Program-made: the position numbers and the translations under genes
Shown: positions 19,170 through 26,412 of the stretch, in pieces
Numbering within the stretch: the first letter of the stretch is position 1
How the letters are laid out: each line of letters begins with the position of its first letter
NCBI GenBank assembly: GCA_002316805.1
Contig: DCEF01000020.1
Location: 47,401 to 111,400 of the forward strand
Source: Ruminococcaceae bacterium UBA1036
Lineage (GTDB): Bacteria; Bacillota; Clostridia; Oscillospirales; Acutalibacteraceae
Direction: 5' to 3'
Length of the DNA stretch: 64,000 nucleotides
The notes under the pieces: generated by a model
Seen by the model: only the letters and a program-made list of their open reading frames with translations
Database searches by the model: none
Told to the model about the DNA's origin: nothing

Positions 19170-19910
19170 TCAGACCGCCGCAGCGGCAATCTTCTGAAAG
19201 CCATTCCTGCCGATTTCGCCTACAAGTTCGCTTCCGCCTGTTTTGACGATTTTGCCGTCTACAAGCACATGAACATAATCCACTTTCAGCGATTCGAGTA
19301 TCTTTGCACTGTGCGTGATAATCAGCAGCGAATTGTCTTTGTTTTTGTATTGGTTTATTCCCTGCGAAACAATTTTTACGGCGTCCACATCAAGGCCGGA
19401 GTCTGTTTCGTCAAGTATGGCAAGCTTCGGGTTCAGCATAAGCATCTGGAGAATTTCCGACTTTTTCTTTTCGCCGCCGGAAAATCCCACATTTAGATAA
19501 CGCTCTGCGTACCCGTCGTTCATGTTAAGCTCCGCCATTTTCTCTTTAAGCTCTTTCTTGTAAGCAAACAGCTTAACAGGCTTGCCGGTAATTGCCATGC
19601 GCGATGTGCGCATAAAGTTTTCGAGCGTTACGCCCGGCACTTCCTCAGGATTCTGGAATGAGAGGAAAAGGCCTGCCTTCGCGCGCTCGTTTGCAGGCAA
19701 ATGGGTTATGTCTTTTCCGTCAAAAATAATGGACCCTTCGTCTACCTTGTACTCCGGATGGCCCATAATAGTATTGACAAGCGTGGATTTTCCTGCACCG
19801 TTAGGACCCATAAGCACATGTGTCTCACCTTTGCCAACGTTAAGGTTCAGGCCATGTAAAATTGTATTTCCATCCACACTTACTTTCAGGTTTTTTATTT
19901 CAAGCAACAT
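19170..19910 (-). CDS. sufC: Fe-S assembly ATPase SufC
   Basis: An ABC-type ATPase of about 246 residues: Walker A GPNGAGKST, the SufC-type FLSFQNPEEVPGV Q-loop region, signature LNVGFSGGEKKKSEILQ, Walker B LAILDETDSGLDVDAV and H-loop LIITHSAKIL. It drives the SufBC2D scaffold. I place the start at ATG 19910 because AGAGGTG precedes it by seven bases; the longer reading from 19943 has no ribosome site. First gene of the suf operon. Confidence 0.96.
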   Translation of the reverse strand: MLLEIKNLKVSVDGNTILHGLNLNVGKGETHVLMGPNGAGKSTLVNTIMGHPEYKVDEGSIIFDGKDITHLPANERAKAGLFLSFQNPEEVPGVTLENFMRTSRMAITGKPVKLFAYKKELKEKMAELNMNDGYAERYLNVGFSGGEKKKSEILQMLMLNPKLAILDETDSGLDVDAVKIVSQGINQYKNKDNSLLIITHSAKILESLKVDYVHVLVDGKIVKTGGSELVGEIGRNGFQKIAAAAV

Positions 19911-19981
19911 CTGTATGCACCTCTGCCGGGGAAAATTCCCCATTTGTTATTTCAATGTATACTAATTTAATGTACGTTCTT

Positions 19982-20009
19982 ATTATAGCAGGATTACCCC
20001 GCATTGCAA
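19982..20009 (-). promoter_or_regulatory. Putative suf operon promoter
   Basis: On the minus strand TTGCAA (20009-20004) and TATAAT (19987-19982) are separated by 16 bp, about 70 bp before sufC. A near-palindrome GGGGAAAATTCCCC lies at 19929-19942 between promoter and gene and could be a regulator site. Confidence 0.6.
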
Positions 20010-20036
20010 GCCGGAAAATCCTGTTATTTGTCATTT

Positions 20037-20507
20037 TCAGCGCAAATCTTCCGGTCTGCACCCGAGGATCTTCGCAATCCGCGCCAATGTCTTTTCATCC
20101 GGCTCTTTCTCGAGGTTCTCCCACTCGAAAACTTCTTTTTGCGAAACTCCGAGGCGCTGTGCAAGCTGCGCACGTGTCATCCCCAAAAGCTCGCGGTAAG
20201 AAGCCATTTTCTTCACAGGCTCCAGCAGAGGGGCAAGACGTTTTTTTGAGTCTATAAGCAGCGGGCAGTCATTGTGCAGTAGCAGGTCGCAGCGGTTTCC
20301 GCTTTCGCCGAATATGGCAGGCAAACCGTCTTCGCCGCGGCCCTGCATATACCCTTCCGGAAGGACATACGCGTGCCCGCCGTCATCTTTTCCGCACCGC
20401 CCCGCGCAGTTTGAATCCCATGGCAGCAAGGAGCATCTGTCGCCTTCTTCGGAAGGCTGCAAAGACTTCGTGCAGTGTATCTTGTAAATTGTGACTATCT
20501 CTCTCAT
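20037..20507 (-). CDS. XRE-type helix-turn-helix protein with Cys-containing N-terminus
   Basis: A 156-residue protein with a C-terminal XRE helix-turn-helix (ELLGMTRAQLAQRLGVSQKE then VFEWENLEKEPDEKTLARIA). The first 90 residues include five Cys (HCTKS, DRCSLL, SNCAGRC, NRCDLL) and a later HNDCP, a spacing that could hold a metal or Fe-S cluster. I do not recognise the N-terminal family. It lies about 125 bp upstream of sufC on the same strand, and its own promoter contains a perfect inverted repeat. A sensor regulating suf and itself is a reasonable guess, not shown. Confidence 0.65.
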   Translation of the reverse strand: MREIVTIYKIHCTKSLQPSEEGDRCSLLPWDSNCAGRCGKDDGGHAYVLPEGYMQGRGEDGLPAIFGESGNRCDLLLHNDCPLLIDSKKRLAPLLEPVKKMASYRELLGMTRAQLAQRLGVSQKEVFEWENLEKEPDEKTLARIAKILGCRPEDLR

Positions 20508-20544
20508 TGTGTCACCTTTTTCGTTCCTTGTTTCCTTTTAATTT

Positions 20545-20577
20545 ATTATACCATACATAGCCTCGCGTCGTTGACGC
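20545..20577 (-). promoter_or_regulatory. Promoter of the HTH gene with a palindromic operator
   Basis: A -10 TATAAT is read on the minus strand at 20550-20545. The expected -35 position is covered by the perfect inverted repeat GCGTC-GTT-GACGC at 20565-20577. An inverted repeat over a -35 box upstream of a HTH gene suggests autoregulation. Confidence 0.5.
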
Positions 20578-20605
20578 AAAAGCCATCGTTATTTCCCTTA
20601 ATATT

Positions 20606-20641
20606 TTTGCCCACAGAAATCTTGCCGTTTCCGCGGGCAAA
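20606..20641 (-). terminator. Terminator after the pyridoxal kinase gene
   Basis: On the minus strand TTTGCCC (20641-20635) pairs with GGGCAAA (20612-20606), with further pairing inside and a U-rich tail TTTTTATATT. It is 14 bp past the stop codon. Confidence 0.65.
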
Positions 20642-20655
20642 TTTTTTATGTTTTT

Positions 20656-21504
20656 TCAAAGCCCAAGGCTGCGGATATAGCCAGGCAGGCCGGCTTCAAA
20701 ATTCACGCCGAACCTTACATCAGTTCCGGCAGTGCGGGTACGGCGGATGCTTCCGACTGTAAAGTCTACGGCTTTCTGTGCAGACTGCAGAAGCGGCATT
20801 CCGTTCATCAAAGCGCCAAGCAGGGCGCTCGCAAAAACATCGCCCGTCCCATGGTATGAGCCTTCAATCCACTTGCCCATGGCATAGCCAACACAATTGC
20901 TTTCAGCGTCATACACAGCGCAGCCAAGGTGCTCCGGTTCGTCCCATACGCCTGTAAGCACTATTTTCTTAGGGCCGAGCGCCGCAAGGCGCCTAAGGAG
21001 CCCTTCAATATACTTCTTTGAGTAAGGGCCTTCACGGTACGGCTCGCCAACCAGAAAAGCCGCTTCTGTAAGATTCGGCAGTATTATGTCAGCCTTTTCG
21101 CAGAGCTTCGCCATTCCTTCCGGAAAATCGGGACGGAACGACGGGTAAAGCCTTCCTCTGTCTGCCATTACAGGATCCATATAAATTAGCGTATCTTTGC
21201 AGCGGAAGCTGTCGATTACTTTGGATACTATCTCAAGCTGTTCAAAAGAGCCGAGATAGCCTGTATATATGGCGTCGAAATGCAGCGAGAGCGACTTCCA
21301 GTGCCTTGCAATGGCCGGTATATCCTCGGTCAGGTCGCGGAATGTATACCCTGTGAAACCGCCGGTATGTGTCGAAAGCACAGCCGTGGGCAGCGCGACA
21401 GTTTCCACCCCCGCCGCCGAGATAATCGGAATGGCAGTCGTCAGCGAGCACTTACCGAAGCATGAGAGGTCATGCACGGCCATAACTCTTTTCTGATGTT
21501 TCAT
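20656..21504 (-). CDS. pdxK: Pyridoxal/pyridoxine kinase
   Basis: A 282-residue ribokinase-fold protein starting with VMAVHDLSCFGKCSLTTAIP, the pattern of clostridial pyridoxamine kinases. Substrate-site text is AVLSTHTGGF, YTGYLGS, VMADRGRLY and NLTEAAFLVG; the ATP/anion-hole motif is GSYHGTGDVFASAL with the catalytic Asp. It phosphorylates B6 vitamers to make PLP. It is monocistronic and runs away from spoIVB. PdxY and PdxK names are used interchangeably for this group. Confidence 0.85.
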   Translation of the reverse strand: MKHQKRVMAVHDLSCFGKCSLTTAIPIISAAGVETVALPTAVLSTHTGGFTGYTFRDLTEDIPAIARHWKSLSLHFDAIYTGYLGSFEQLEIVSKVIDSFRCKDTLIYMDPVMADRGRLYPSFRPDFPEGMAKLCEKADIILPNLTEAAFLVGEPYREGPYSKKYIEGLLRRLAALGPKKIVLTGVWDEPEHLGCAVYDAESNCVGYAMGKWIEGSYHGTGDVFASALLGALMNGMPLLQSAQKAVDFTVGSIRRTRTAGTDVRFGVNFEAGLPGYIRSLGL

Positions 21505-21728
21505 GCAGTCACCTGATTCTTTTTCACCATTATAACATTTTTGAAAATTTTTTCCGGTGTTTTTGGAATGAAAATTTTCACAGCTGCTTCTGTGCCTTTC
21601 CGTGGCCGTTCGTGGAAAGGCTTTTCTTTTGTGAGAAAGGTTATGTTTCCCAAATCAAAGCAGATTTGACAACATAAAACGAGCCGCTATGTGGCAGATT
21701 AATTAACGCGGTGCAGGGAGGTGAAATC

Positions 21729-22961
21729 GTGAAAAAATTTCTTAAAAAAGCATCCGCATCTGCCGCGGTAATAGCCCTTTTAGGCTCAGCAGCCATCGGA
21801 GCGGCAGATTATTTTACTCCCAATTCCTACACGACGGTACCAAATGAAAAGCTAAACTGGGGCAACGGCGCATTTTCGGTTGTGCAGGACAGCGCCGCGG
21901 AAGTTTCCGCCAAAAGCGGAAGCAAATACCCCAAGACCTACTCAGCAAAACTAATGCTCTATGATACGGTGCCAATCAAGAAGGTACAGTTAAATGTTGT
22001 AGACAGTTCCTATGTCGTCCTATGCGGAATGCCGTTCGGCATTAAAATGTTTACAAATGGCGTTGTAGTCGTCGGCTTTGCCGATATCAAAACTTCTGCT
22101 GGAACAGTCAATCCCGCTTCTGATGCCGGCCTTAAAATTGGCGATATCATCACAACAATCAACGGAAAAACTGCAGGAGCCAATACTGACGTCGAAAACG
22201 CAATGGAAAACTGCGGCGGCCGCCATGTCCGCCTCACGGTAAGCCGCGGAAACGAGAAAATCCCCATTACGCTCAATCCTGTCCGATCGGAATCCGACGG
22301 TCTCTACAAAGCAGGCCTCTGGGTCAGAGACAGCACCGCAGGAATAGGCACACTGACTTTCTACGACCCTGCAGGTAAATGCTTTGCCGGCCTCGGCCAT
22401 GGTATATGCGACTCAGACACAGGGCAGCTGATGCCCCTTTTAAGCGGTGATATAGTCCCTGTTACCATCAGCGGCGTAACTAAAGGCATCCGCGGCACTC
22501 CCGGCGAGCTGCGCGGATATTTTTCCGACAGCAACCCTATAGGCACATTGAGCGCCAATGTAGAGTGCGGTGTTTACGGCATGATGAAAAAGCCGCTTGA
22601 GGGTAAGGCAATAAAAATTGCAATGAAACAGGACGTCAAAGTAGGGCCTGTAAAAATCTGCACAACAATAAGCGGAAGCACCCCACAGCTTTATGATGCC
22701 CGAATTGAGAAAATCGATTACCGTGAAAGCGTCAACAGCAAAAATCTTGTTCTCCGCATTACCGACCAGCGCATTTTGTCGCAGGCCGGCGGAATTGTGC
22801 AGGGCATGAGCGGCAGTCCAATTATCCAAAACGGAAAACTTGCCGGCGCCGTAACCCATGTTTTTGTTGACGATCCAACGCGTGGTTACGGTATTTTTGC
22901 AGAAAATATGCTCACAGAATCCAAGACTATCAGTGCTCGTGAAAACAAACTTGCCTCATAA
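21729..22961 (+). CDS. spoIVB: SpoIVB serine peptidase (sigma-K/sigma-E-G signalling protease)
   Basis: About 410 residues: an N-terminal membrane segment (residues 10-30), a PDZ domain (ASDAGLKIGDIITTINGK) and the SpoIVB peptidase S55 domain with FAGLGHGICDSDTGQLM (catalytic His region and Asp) and GIVQGMSGSPIIQNGKLAGA (catalytic Ser in GMSGSP). It is secreted into the intermembrane space of the forespore, where it signals to the mother cell. The GTG at 21729 follows GGGAGGTG and is preferred over the GTG at 21711. It is followed by spo0A, the conserved clostridial order. Confidence 0.95.
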   Translation: MKKFLKKASASAAVIALLGSAAIGAADYFTPNSYTTVPNEKLNWGNGAFSVVQDSAAEVSAKSGSKYPKTYSAKLMLYDTVPIKKVQLNVVDSSYVVLCGMPFGIKMFTNGVVVVGFADIKTSAGTVNPASDAGLKIGDIITTINGKTAGANTDVENAMENCGGRHVRLTVSRGNEKIPITLNPVRSESDGLYKAGLWVRDSTAGIGTLTFYDPAGKCFAGLGHGICDSDTGQLMPLLSGDIVPVTISGVTKGIRGTPGELRGYFSDSNPIGTLSANVECGVYGMMKKPLEGKAIKIAMKQDVKVGPVKICTTISGSTPQLYDARIEKIDYRESVNSKNLVLRITDQRILSQAGGIVQGMSGSPIIQNGKLAGAVTHVFVDDPTRGYGIFAENMLTESKTISARENKLAS

Positions 22962-23079
22962 AGCTGATACCATCTGGATTTTCCCCATAAATCAAAAAAA
23001 TATTTTTAAAACCTATTGCCATATATTCCAATTTATGGTATTATATCGATGTAATAAATCTTTTTAGGGGGATATAAAG

Positions 23080-23853
23080 ATGGAAAAGTGTATTAAACTA
23101 TTAATCGCCAACAACAGCAGTGAATTTCGCAGCCATGACGGCCGAATTTTTGAAAATACCGGAATGGAAATCACTTATGTACCAAAAGACGGAATGCAGC
23201 TGCTTGACAAGGTCCAGGAAATTCGTCCGGACGCAGTTCTTTCTCCTCTTTTTATGCCGCGACTTGACGGTATCGGCGTAATAAAGGCGGTGAATACCAA
23301 AATGCCGGATAATGCGCCAAAGTTTATTATCGTGTCAAGCTTTACAAGCCCAACACTTGAGCGCGAAGTTATGATGTCTGGCGCTGCGTATTTTGCTGTT
23401 ACTCCATTCAACGCATCTGACCTTGCAGAGCGTATAATGCAGCTTTGTACTATAACGGCCGAGTCATCTGAAAAGCAAAAGCCTGCTGCCGATGACGAAG
23501 CATCACTTAAAATTCAAATCACAGAAATACTTCATCAAATAGGAGTTCCCGCCCATATAAAAGGCTACCATTATTTGCGGGATTCAATTCTTATGGCCGT
23601 CGAAGAGCCAGATATTATTAATTCAGTTACAAAACGCCTTTACCCGGGAGTGGCCAAGCTTTACAATACGACGGCTTCGCGGGTTGAGCGCGCCATCAGA
23701 CATGCGATTGAGGTTGCATGGGACCGCGGCGATGTGGATATCCTTAATTCCTATTTCGGATATACGATCCACAATACGCGCGGCAAGCCCACAAACTCTG
23801 AATTTATCGCCATGATTTCCGACCGGCTACGGCTTCATATGAAAACGGCGTGA
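23080..23853 (+). CDS. spo0A: Spo0A sporulation master regulator with degenerate receiver
   Basis: A 257-residue protein. The C-terminal DNA-binding domain is fully conserved: HQIGVPAHIKGYHYLRD, KLYNTTASRVERAIRHAIEV and GKPTNSEFIAMISDRLRL. The receiver domain keeps the fold but not the chemistry: the acidic pair is Asn11-Asn12 (IANNS for VADDN), the phospho-acceptor Asp56 is Pro56 (LSPLFMP for LDIIMP), the conserved Thr is Ser86, and the conserved Lys is Thr108 (VTPFN for LKPFD). It therefore cannot be phosphorylated in the known way. Its place after spoIVB shows it is the resident Spo0A and not a stray paralogue. A GGGGG-type site precedes the ATG. Confidence 0.93.
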   Translation: MEKCIKLLIANNSSEFRSHDGRIFENTGMEITYVPKDGMQLLDKVQEIRPDAVLSPLFMPRLDGIGVIKAVNTKMPDNAPKFIIVSSFTSPTLEREVMMSGAAYFAVTPFNASDLAERIMQLCTITAESSEKQKPAADDEASLKIQITEILHQIGVPAHIKGYHYLRDSILMAVEEPDIINSVTKRLYPGVAKLYNTTASRVERAIRHAIEVAWDRGDVDILNSYFGYTIHNTRGKPTNSEFIAMISDRLRLHMKTA

Positions 23854-24042
23854 TAACCTGAAAAATAGCTTGAATACTGGACAGATCGAGAAAAACAAGA
23901 ATGATTCCATCCTTATGAATAATATGAAAATAGGCATTGATTCGTCATTTTAACCAATGGATTTATAAAATTTTTCCTACAAACTCCCTTGCTTTATTAG
24001 GTGTGAATTTTGATTCCATCCATGAAGTGAGGGAGCGTTTTT
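23854..24042. other. Intergenic region after spo0A
   Basis: AT-rich, without a gene. The decamer GATTCCATCC occurs twice (about 23902 and 24011), which I cannot explain. Confidence 0.4.
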
Positions 24043-24252
24043 ATGGTTCAATTTGATTATGATATTGACGATTTTATGAGCGACTGTCAGTTGCGGAATT
24101 TACGGCCTAAAACCATGCAGAGCTATGAACAGTCATTAAGAATCTTTAAATGGTATATGCATAATGGTTCGCCGGAGCATTGCAAGTTTATTATGCCGTT
24201 ACATCCACAAACGTTGACAACATCATTATTGAAATGCTATAATAAATTATAA
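24043..24252 (+). pseudogene. Tyrosine-recombinase N-terminal fragment
   Basis: The first 40 residues (DYDIDDFMSDCQLRNLRPKT, then MQSYEQSLRIFKWYM) match the SAM-like N-terminal domain of phage-type integrases. The frame loses homology after about codon 45 and ends at codon 69, without any catalytic Arg-His-Arg-Tyr. It lies 50 bp before a tRNA-Leu gene, a common integration target, and is probably what is left of an integrated element. Confidence 0.6.
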
Positions 24253-24302
24253 GTAATCCTATTGTGTAATTATATGCGGCACATTAAAAATCCAGTTAAT
24301 AC

Positions 24303-24389
24303 GCCGGTGTGATGGAATTGGCAGACGTGCAGGACTCAAAATCCTGTGGTGGCAACACCGTGCGGGTTCAACCCCCGCCACCGGCACCA
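24303..24389 (+). tRNA. tRNA-Leu (CAA)
   Basis: An 87-nt sequence folds into a class II tRNA: acceptor GCCGGTG/CACCGGC, anticodon loop CTCAAAA giving CAA, a long variable arm (TGGTGGCAACACCG), a T-loop GTTCAAC and an encoded 3' CCA. It reads UUG codons. Confidence 0.95.
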
Positions 24390-24395
24390 GACAAA

Positions 24396-24438
24396 AAACC
24401 CGCATGAGTACCGATTATTCAGTATTCATGCGGGTTTT
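24396..24438 (+). terminator. Terminator after tRNA-Leu
   Basis: AAACCCGCATGAGTA pairs with TATTCATGCGGGTTT around a 12-nt loop and is followed by TTTCC. It ends the tRNA transcript. Confidence 0.8.
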
Positions 24439-24628
24439 CCTTATGCTTTCATGCCCGAATAGTTGAATTTTATTCTATACTACTCCAACCTCTCCATCAA
24501 ATCCGGGATAGCTCAGCCTTTGCCGTGCCGGATAATCTCGGGCTCCCTACTTTTGACTACTTTTTGACTACTTCATATGTTCTAAAATGCCCCAAAATAC
24601 GCATTTGTTAAATTTATAAATACATATA
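24439..24628. other. Intergenic region with a short tandem repeat
   Basis: No gene is seen. It contains a tandem copy of TTTTGACTACT at about 24551-24574. Such repeats occur near integrase genes, but no matching second copy that would define an attachment site was found here. Confidence 0.35.
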
Positions 24629-24665
24629 AAAAAATCCGGCAGCCCGCATGGCTACTGGATTTTTT
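24629..24665 (-). terminator. Terminator after the tRNA-Asp/tRNA-Thr pair
   Basis: AAAATCCGGCAGCC pairs with GGCTACTGGATTTT (one mismatch, one G-U pair); A and T runs lie on either side, so it can work in both directions. It starts directly after the tRNA-Thr 3' end. Confidence 0.75.
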
Positions 24666-24666
24666 T

Positions 24667-24742
24667 TGGAGCTGCTAACGCGATTCGAACGCGTGACCTC
24701 GTCCTTACCAAGGACGTGCTCTGCCAACTGAGCCATAGCAGC
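24667..24742 (-). tRNA. tRNA-Thr (GGT)
   Basis: The minus strand gives a standard cloverleaf with acceptor GCTGCTA/TAGCAGC, D-arm GGCTCAGTTGGCAGAGC, anticodon arm CCTTGGTAAGG (anticodon GGT), T-arm GCGTTCGAATCGC and an encoded CCA. Confidence 0.96.
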
Positions 24743-24745
24743 AAA

Positions 24746-24822
24746 TGGCGACTCGGATCGGGATCGAACCGACGACCTCTAGCGTGACAGGCTAGCGTTC
24801 TAACCAGCTGAACTACCGAGCC
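24746..24822 (-). tRNA. tRNA-Asp (GTC)
   Basis: The minus strand reads a 77-nt cloverleaf with acceptor GGCTCGG/CCGAGTC, anticodon arm GCCTGTCACGC (anticodon GTC), T-arm GGTTCGATCCC and an encoded CCA. It is four bases upstream of tRNA-Thr, so the two share a transcript. Confidence 0.96.
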
Positions 24823-24950
24823 ATAAATACCATATTCAAATAACAGCAACACCACTTATTATACTGATTCTTAAGTAAATTGTCAACATTTCTTCTTCTT
24901 TTACAGCGTATTTAAAATTTTGTAAAGGGACTGGATTTATAAAACTGTGC

Positions 24951-25124
24951 TGAGAGCTTTTCCATACCGTTTGACCGCCAGCAGCTTGCGGATTATCTGT
25001 CTGTTGACCGCAGCGCAATGTCAAATGAGCTTTCAAAGATGAAAAAAGCATTCTTGAGTACCATAAAAATCATTTCTGCCTCTTCCAGCCCCAGTCGTCA
25101 GACGAATCATGCGAAAAAGGATAA
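24951..25124 (+). pseudogene. Crp/Fnr regulator C-terminal remnant
   Basis: FSIPFDRQQLADYLSVDRSA followed by MSNELSKMKK is the winged-helix recognition region of clostridial Crp/Fnr proteins. After a frameshift near 25040 the next frame continues as LEYHKNHFCLF and stops at 25124, matching the usual C-terminus. The cyclic-nucleotide-like domain is absent, so the gene is a fragment. Confidence 0.7.
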
Positions 25125-25187
25125 GTGTTCGGGAGCTGGTTGCTGATTTTTGTGGCATTGCGGACAAATATTGCTGCAATAAAAGCA

Positions 25188-25216
25188 GGAGGCAGATGCT
25201 TTGCGCACCTGTCTCC
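25188..25216 (-). terminator. Terminator of the pfkA operon
   Basis: On the minus strand GGAGACAG pairs with CTGCCTCC (one mismatch) around a 13-nt loop and is followed by TGCTTTTATT. It is 27 bp after the pfkA stop. Confidence 0.6.
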
Positions 25217-25242
25217 CCGCCTTTATTATATTTTTAAAACAG

Positions 25243-26211
25243 TCAGATGGAAATCCGAAGCGCCACGTCGTAAAGGTCTTTGTTAAACACACGCTTCATA
25301 TTGAGTGCCTCTGTAATATCGAGGTCTGTAATGCGCCCGTCGCGTACAACTATAACGCGGTTGCTTTTGTCCTCATAAAGAAGCTTTGCCGCAAGCGCCC
25401 CCATTTCGCTGCCTACCACACGGTCGCGAAGTGTTGGCGAGCCGCCACGCTGCACATGCCCCAAGACGGTGGCGCGTGCTTCTATTCCGGTAGCCTGCTG
25501 AATATCTGTTGCAAGCTTGTCAACGCCGCCGACGCCTTCGGCAACAACAATGATAAAATGTTTTTTGCCTGTTTTCTGTGTCAGCATCATACGGTCGACA
25601 ATATCCTTCTGGAAATCGTACGGCACTTCAGGCACAAGGATACTTGTTGCACCGACGGCAATGCCGGTTTCAAGCGCGAGGTCTCCGCAGCGGCGGCCCA
25701 TTACCTGCACAACGCTGCAGCGGTCATGTGATTCCATTGTGTCACGGAGGCGATCAACCATCTCAACGGCCGTATTCATTGCCGTATCAAAGCCGATGGT
25801 GTACTCGCTCGAGGCGATATCGTTGTCTATGGTTCCAGGTACCCCTATACATGGAATGCCGGCACCAGTCAAATCCCTTGCTCCTCTGAAAGAGCCGTCA
25901 CCGCCAATTACAACAACGCCATTGATGCCCATTTCGTGGCATTTGGCAGCGGCTTTCTTCACCCCGGCAGGGGTGTTGAACTCAGGGCTGCGTGCCGTAT
26001 AGAGAATTGTTCCACCACGGTGAATAATATCTGAAACCGAACGAAGGTTCATCTCAACGACTTCACCGTTAAGAAGCCCATTGTAGCCCCTCTGAATCCC
26101 CATTACGCGCATCCCGTATGAAATGCCTGCACGTACAACGGCGCGGATGGCTGCATTCATGCCCGGTGCGTCGCCGCCGCTTGTCAGAACACCAATTGTT
26201 TTCTGAGCCAT
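25243..26211 (-). CDS. pfkA: ATP-dependent 6-phosphofructokinase
   Basis: A 322-residue glycolytic kinase of normal bacterial length. Motifs: TSGGDAPGMNAAIRAVVR (ATP site), GGDGSFRGA, PGTIDNDI (catalytic Asp in TIDND), EVMGRRCGDLA-like VMGRRCGDLALETG (fructose 6-phosphate site) and LGHVQRGGSPT. The Gly before the catalytic GGD region is consistent with ATP rather than pyrophosphate use. It lies downstream of dnaE with its own upstream region of 200 bp. Confidence 0.97.
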   Translation of the reverse strand: MAQKTIGVLTSGGDAPGMNAAIRAVVRAGISYGMRVMGIQRGYNGLLNGEVVEMNLRSVSDIIHRGGTILYTARSPEFNTPAGVKKAAAKCHEMGINGVVVIGGDGSFRGARDLTGAGIPCIGVPGTIDNDIASSEYTIGFDTAMNTAVEMVDRLRDTMESHDRCSVVQVMGRRCGDLALETGIAVGATSILVPEVPYDFQKDIVDRMMLTQKTGKKHFIIVVAEGVGGVDKLATDIQQATGIEARATVLGHVQRGGSPTLRDRVVGSEMGALAAKLLYEDKSNRVIVVRDGRITDLDITEALNMKRVFNKDLYDVALRISI

Positions 26212-26347
26212 AAATAAACCCTCCTGTTTTTATGAATCCATGCCGGACTATTGTTTGCCGGGTAAGGCAGCCCGGCCCTTGCGCCTGATTTTTTTGAAAT
26301 CGCACACAGTGCTTTGCAGTGCGGCATAAATTAAAATCTCTTTCAAT

Positions 26348-26376
26348 ATTATAGTCGAAATTACGGGACCGTTACA
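26348..26376 (-). promoter_or_regulatory. Putative pfkA promoter
   Basis: On the minus strand TGTAAC (26376-26371) and TATAAT (26353-26348) are 17 bp apart. This would give pfkA a leader of about 135 nt, containing the hairpin GCCGGG/CCCGGC around 26255-26276. Confidence 0.45.
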
Positions 26377-26412
26377 GGGTGAAAGCATGGACAATTTTAT
26401 CTCTTATATAGA

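Noticed and set aside
24551..24574. Tandem TTTTGACTACT as an attachment site
   Set aside because: The two copies are adjacent, and neither matches the tRNA-Leu 3' end; no second border repeat was found.
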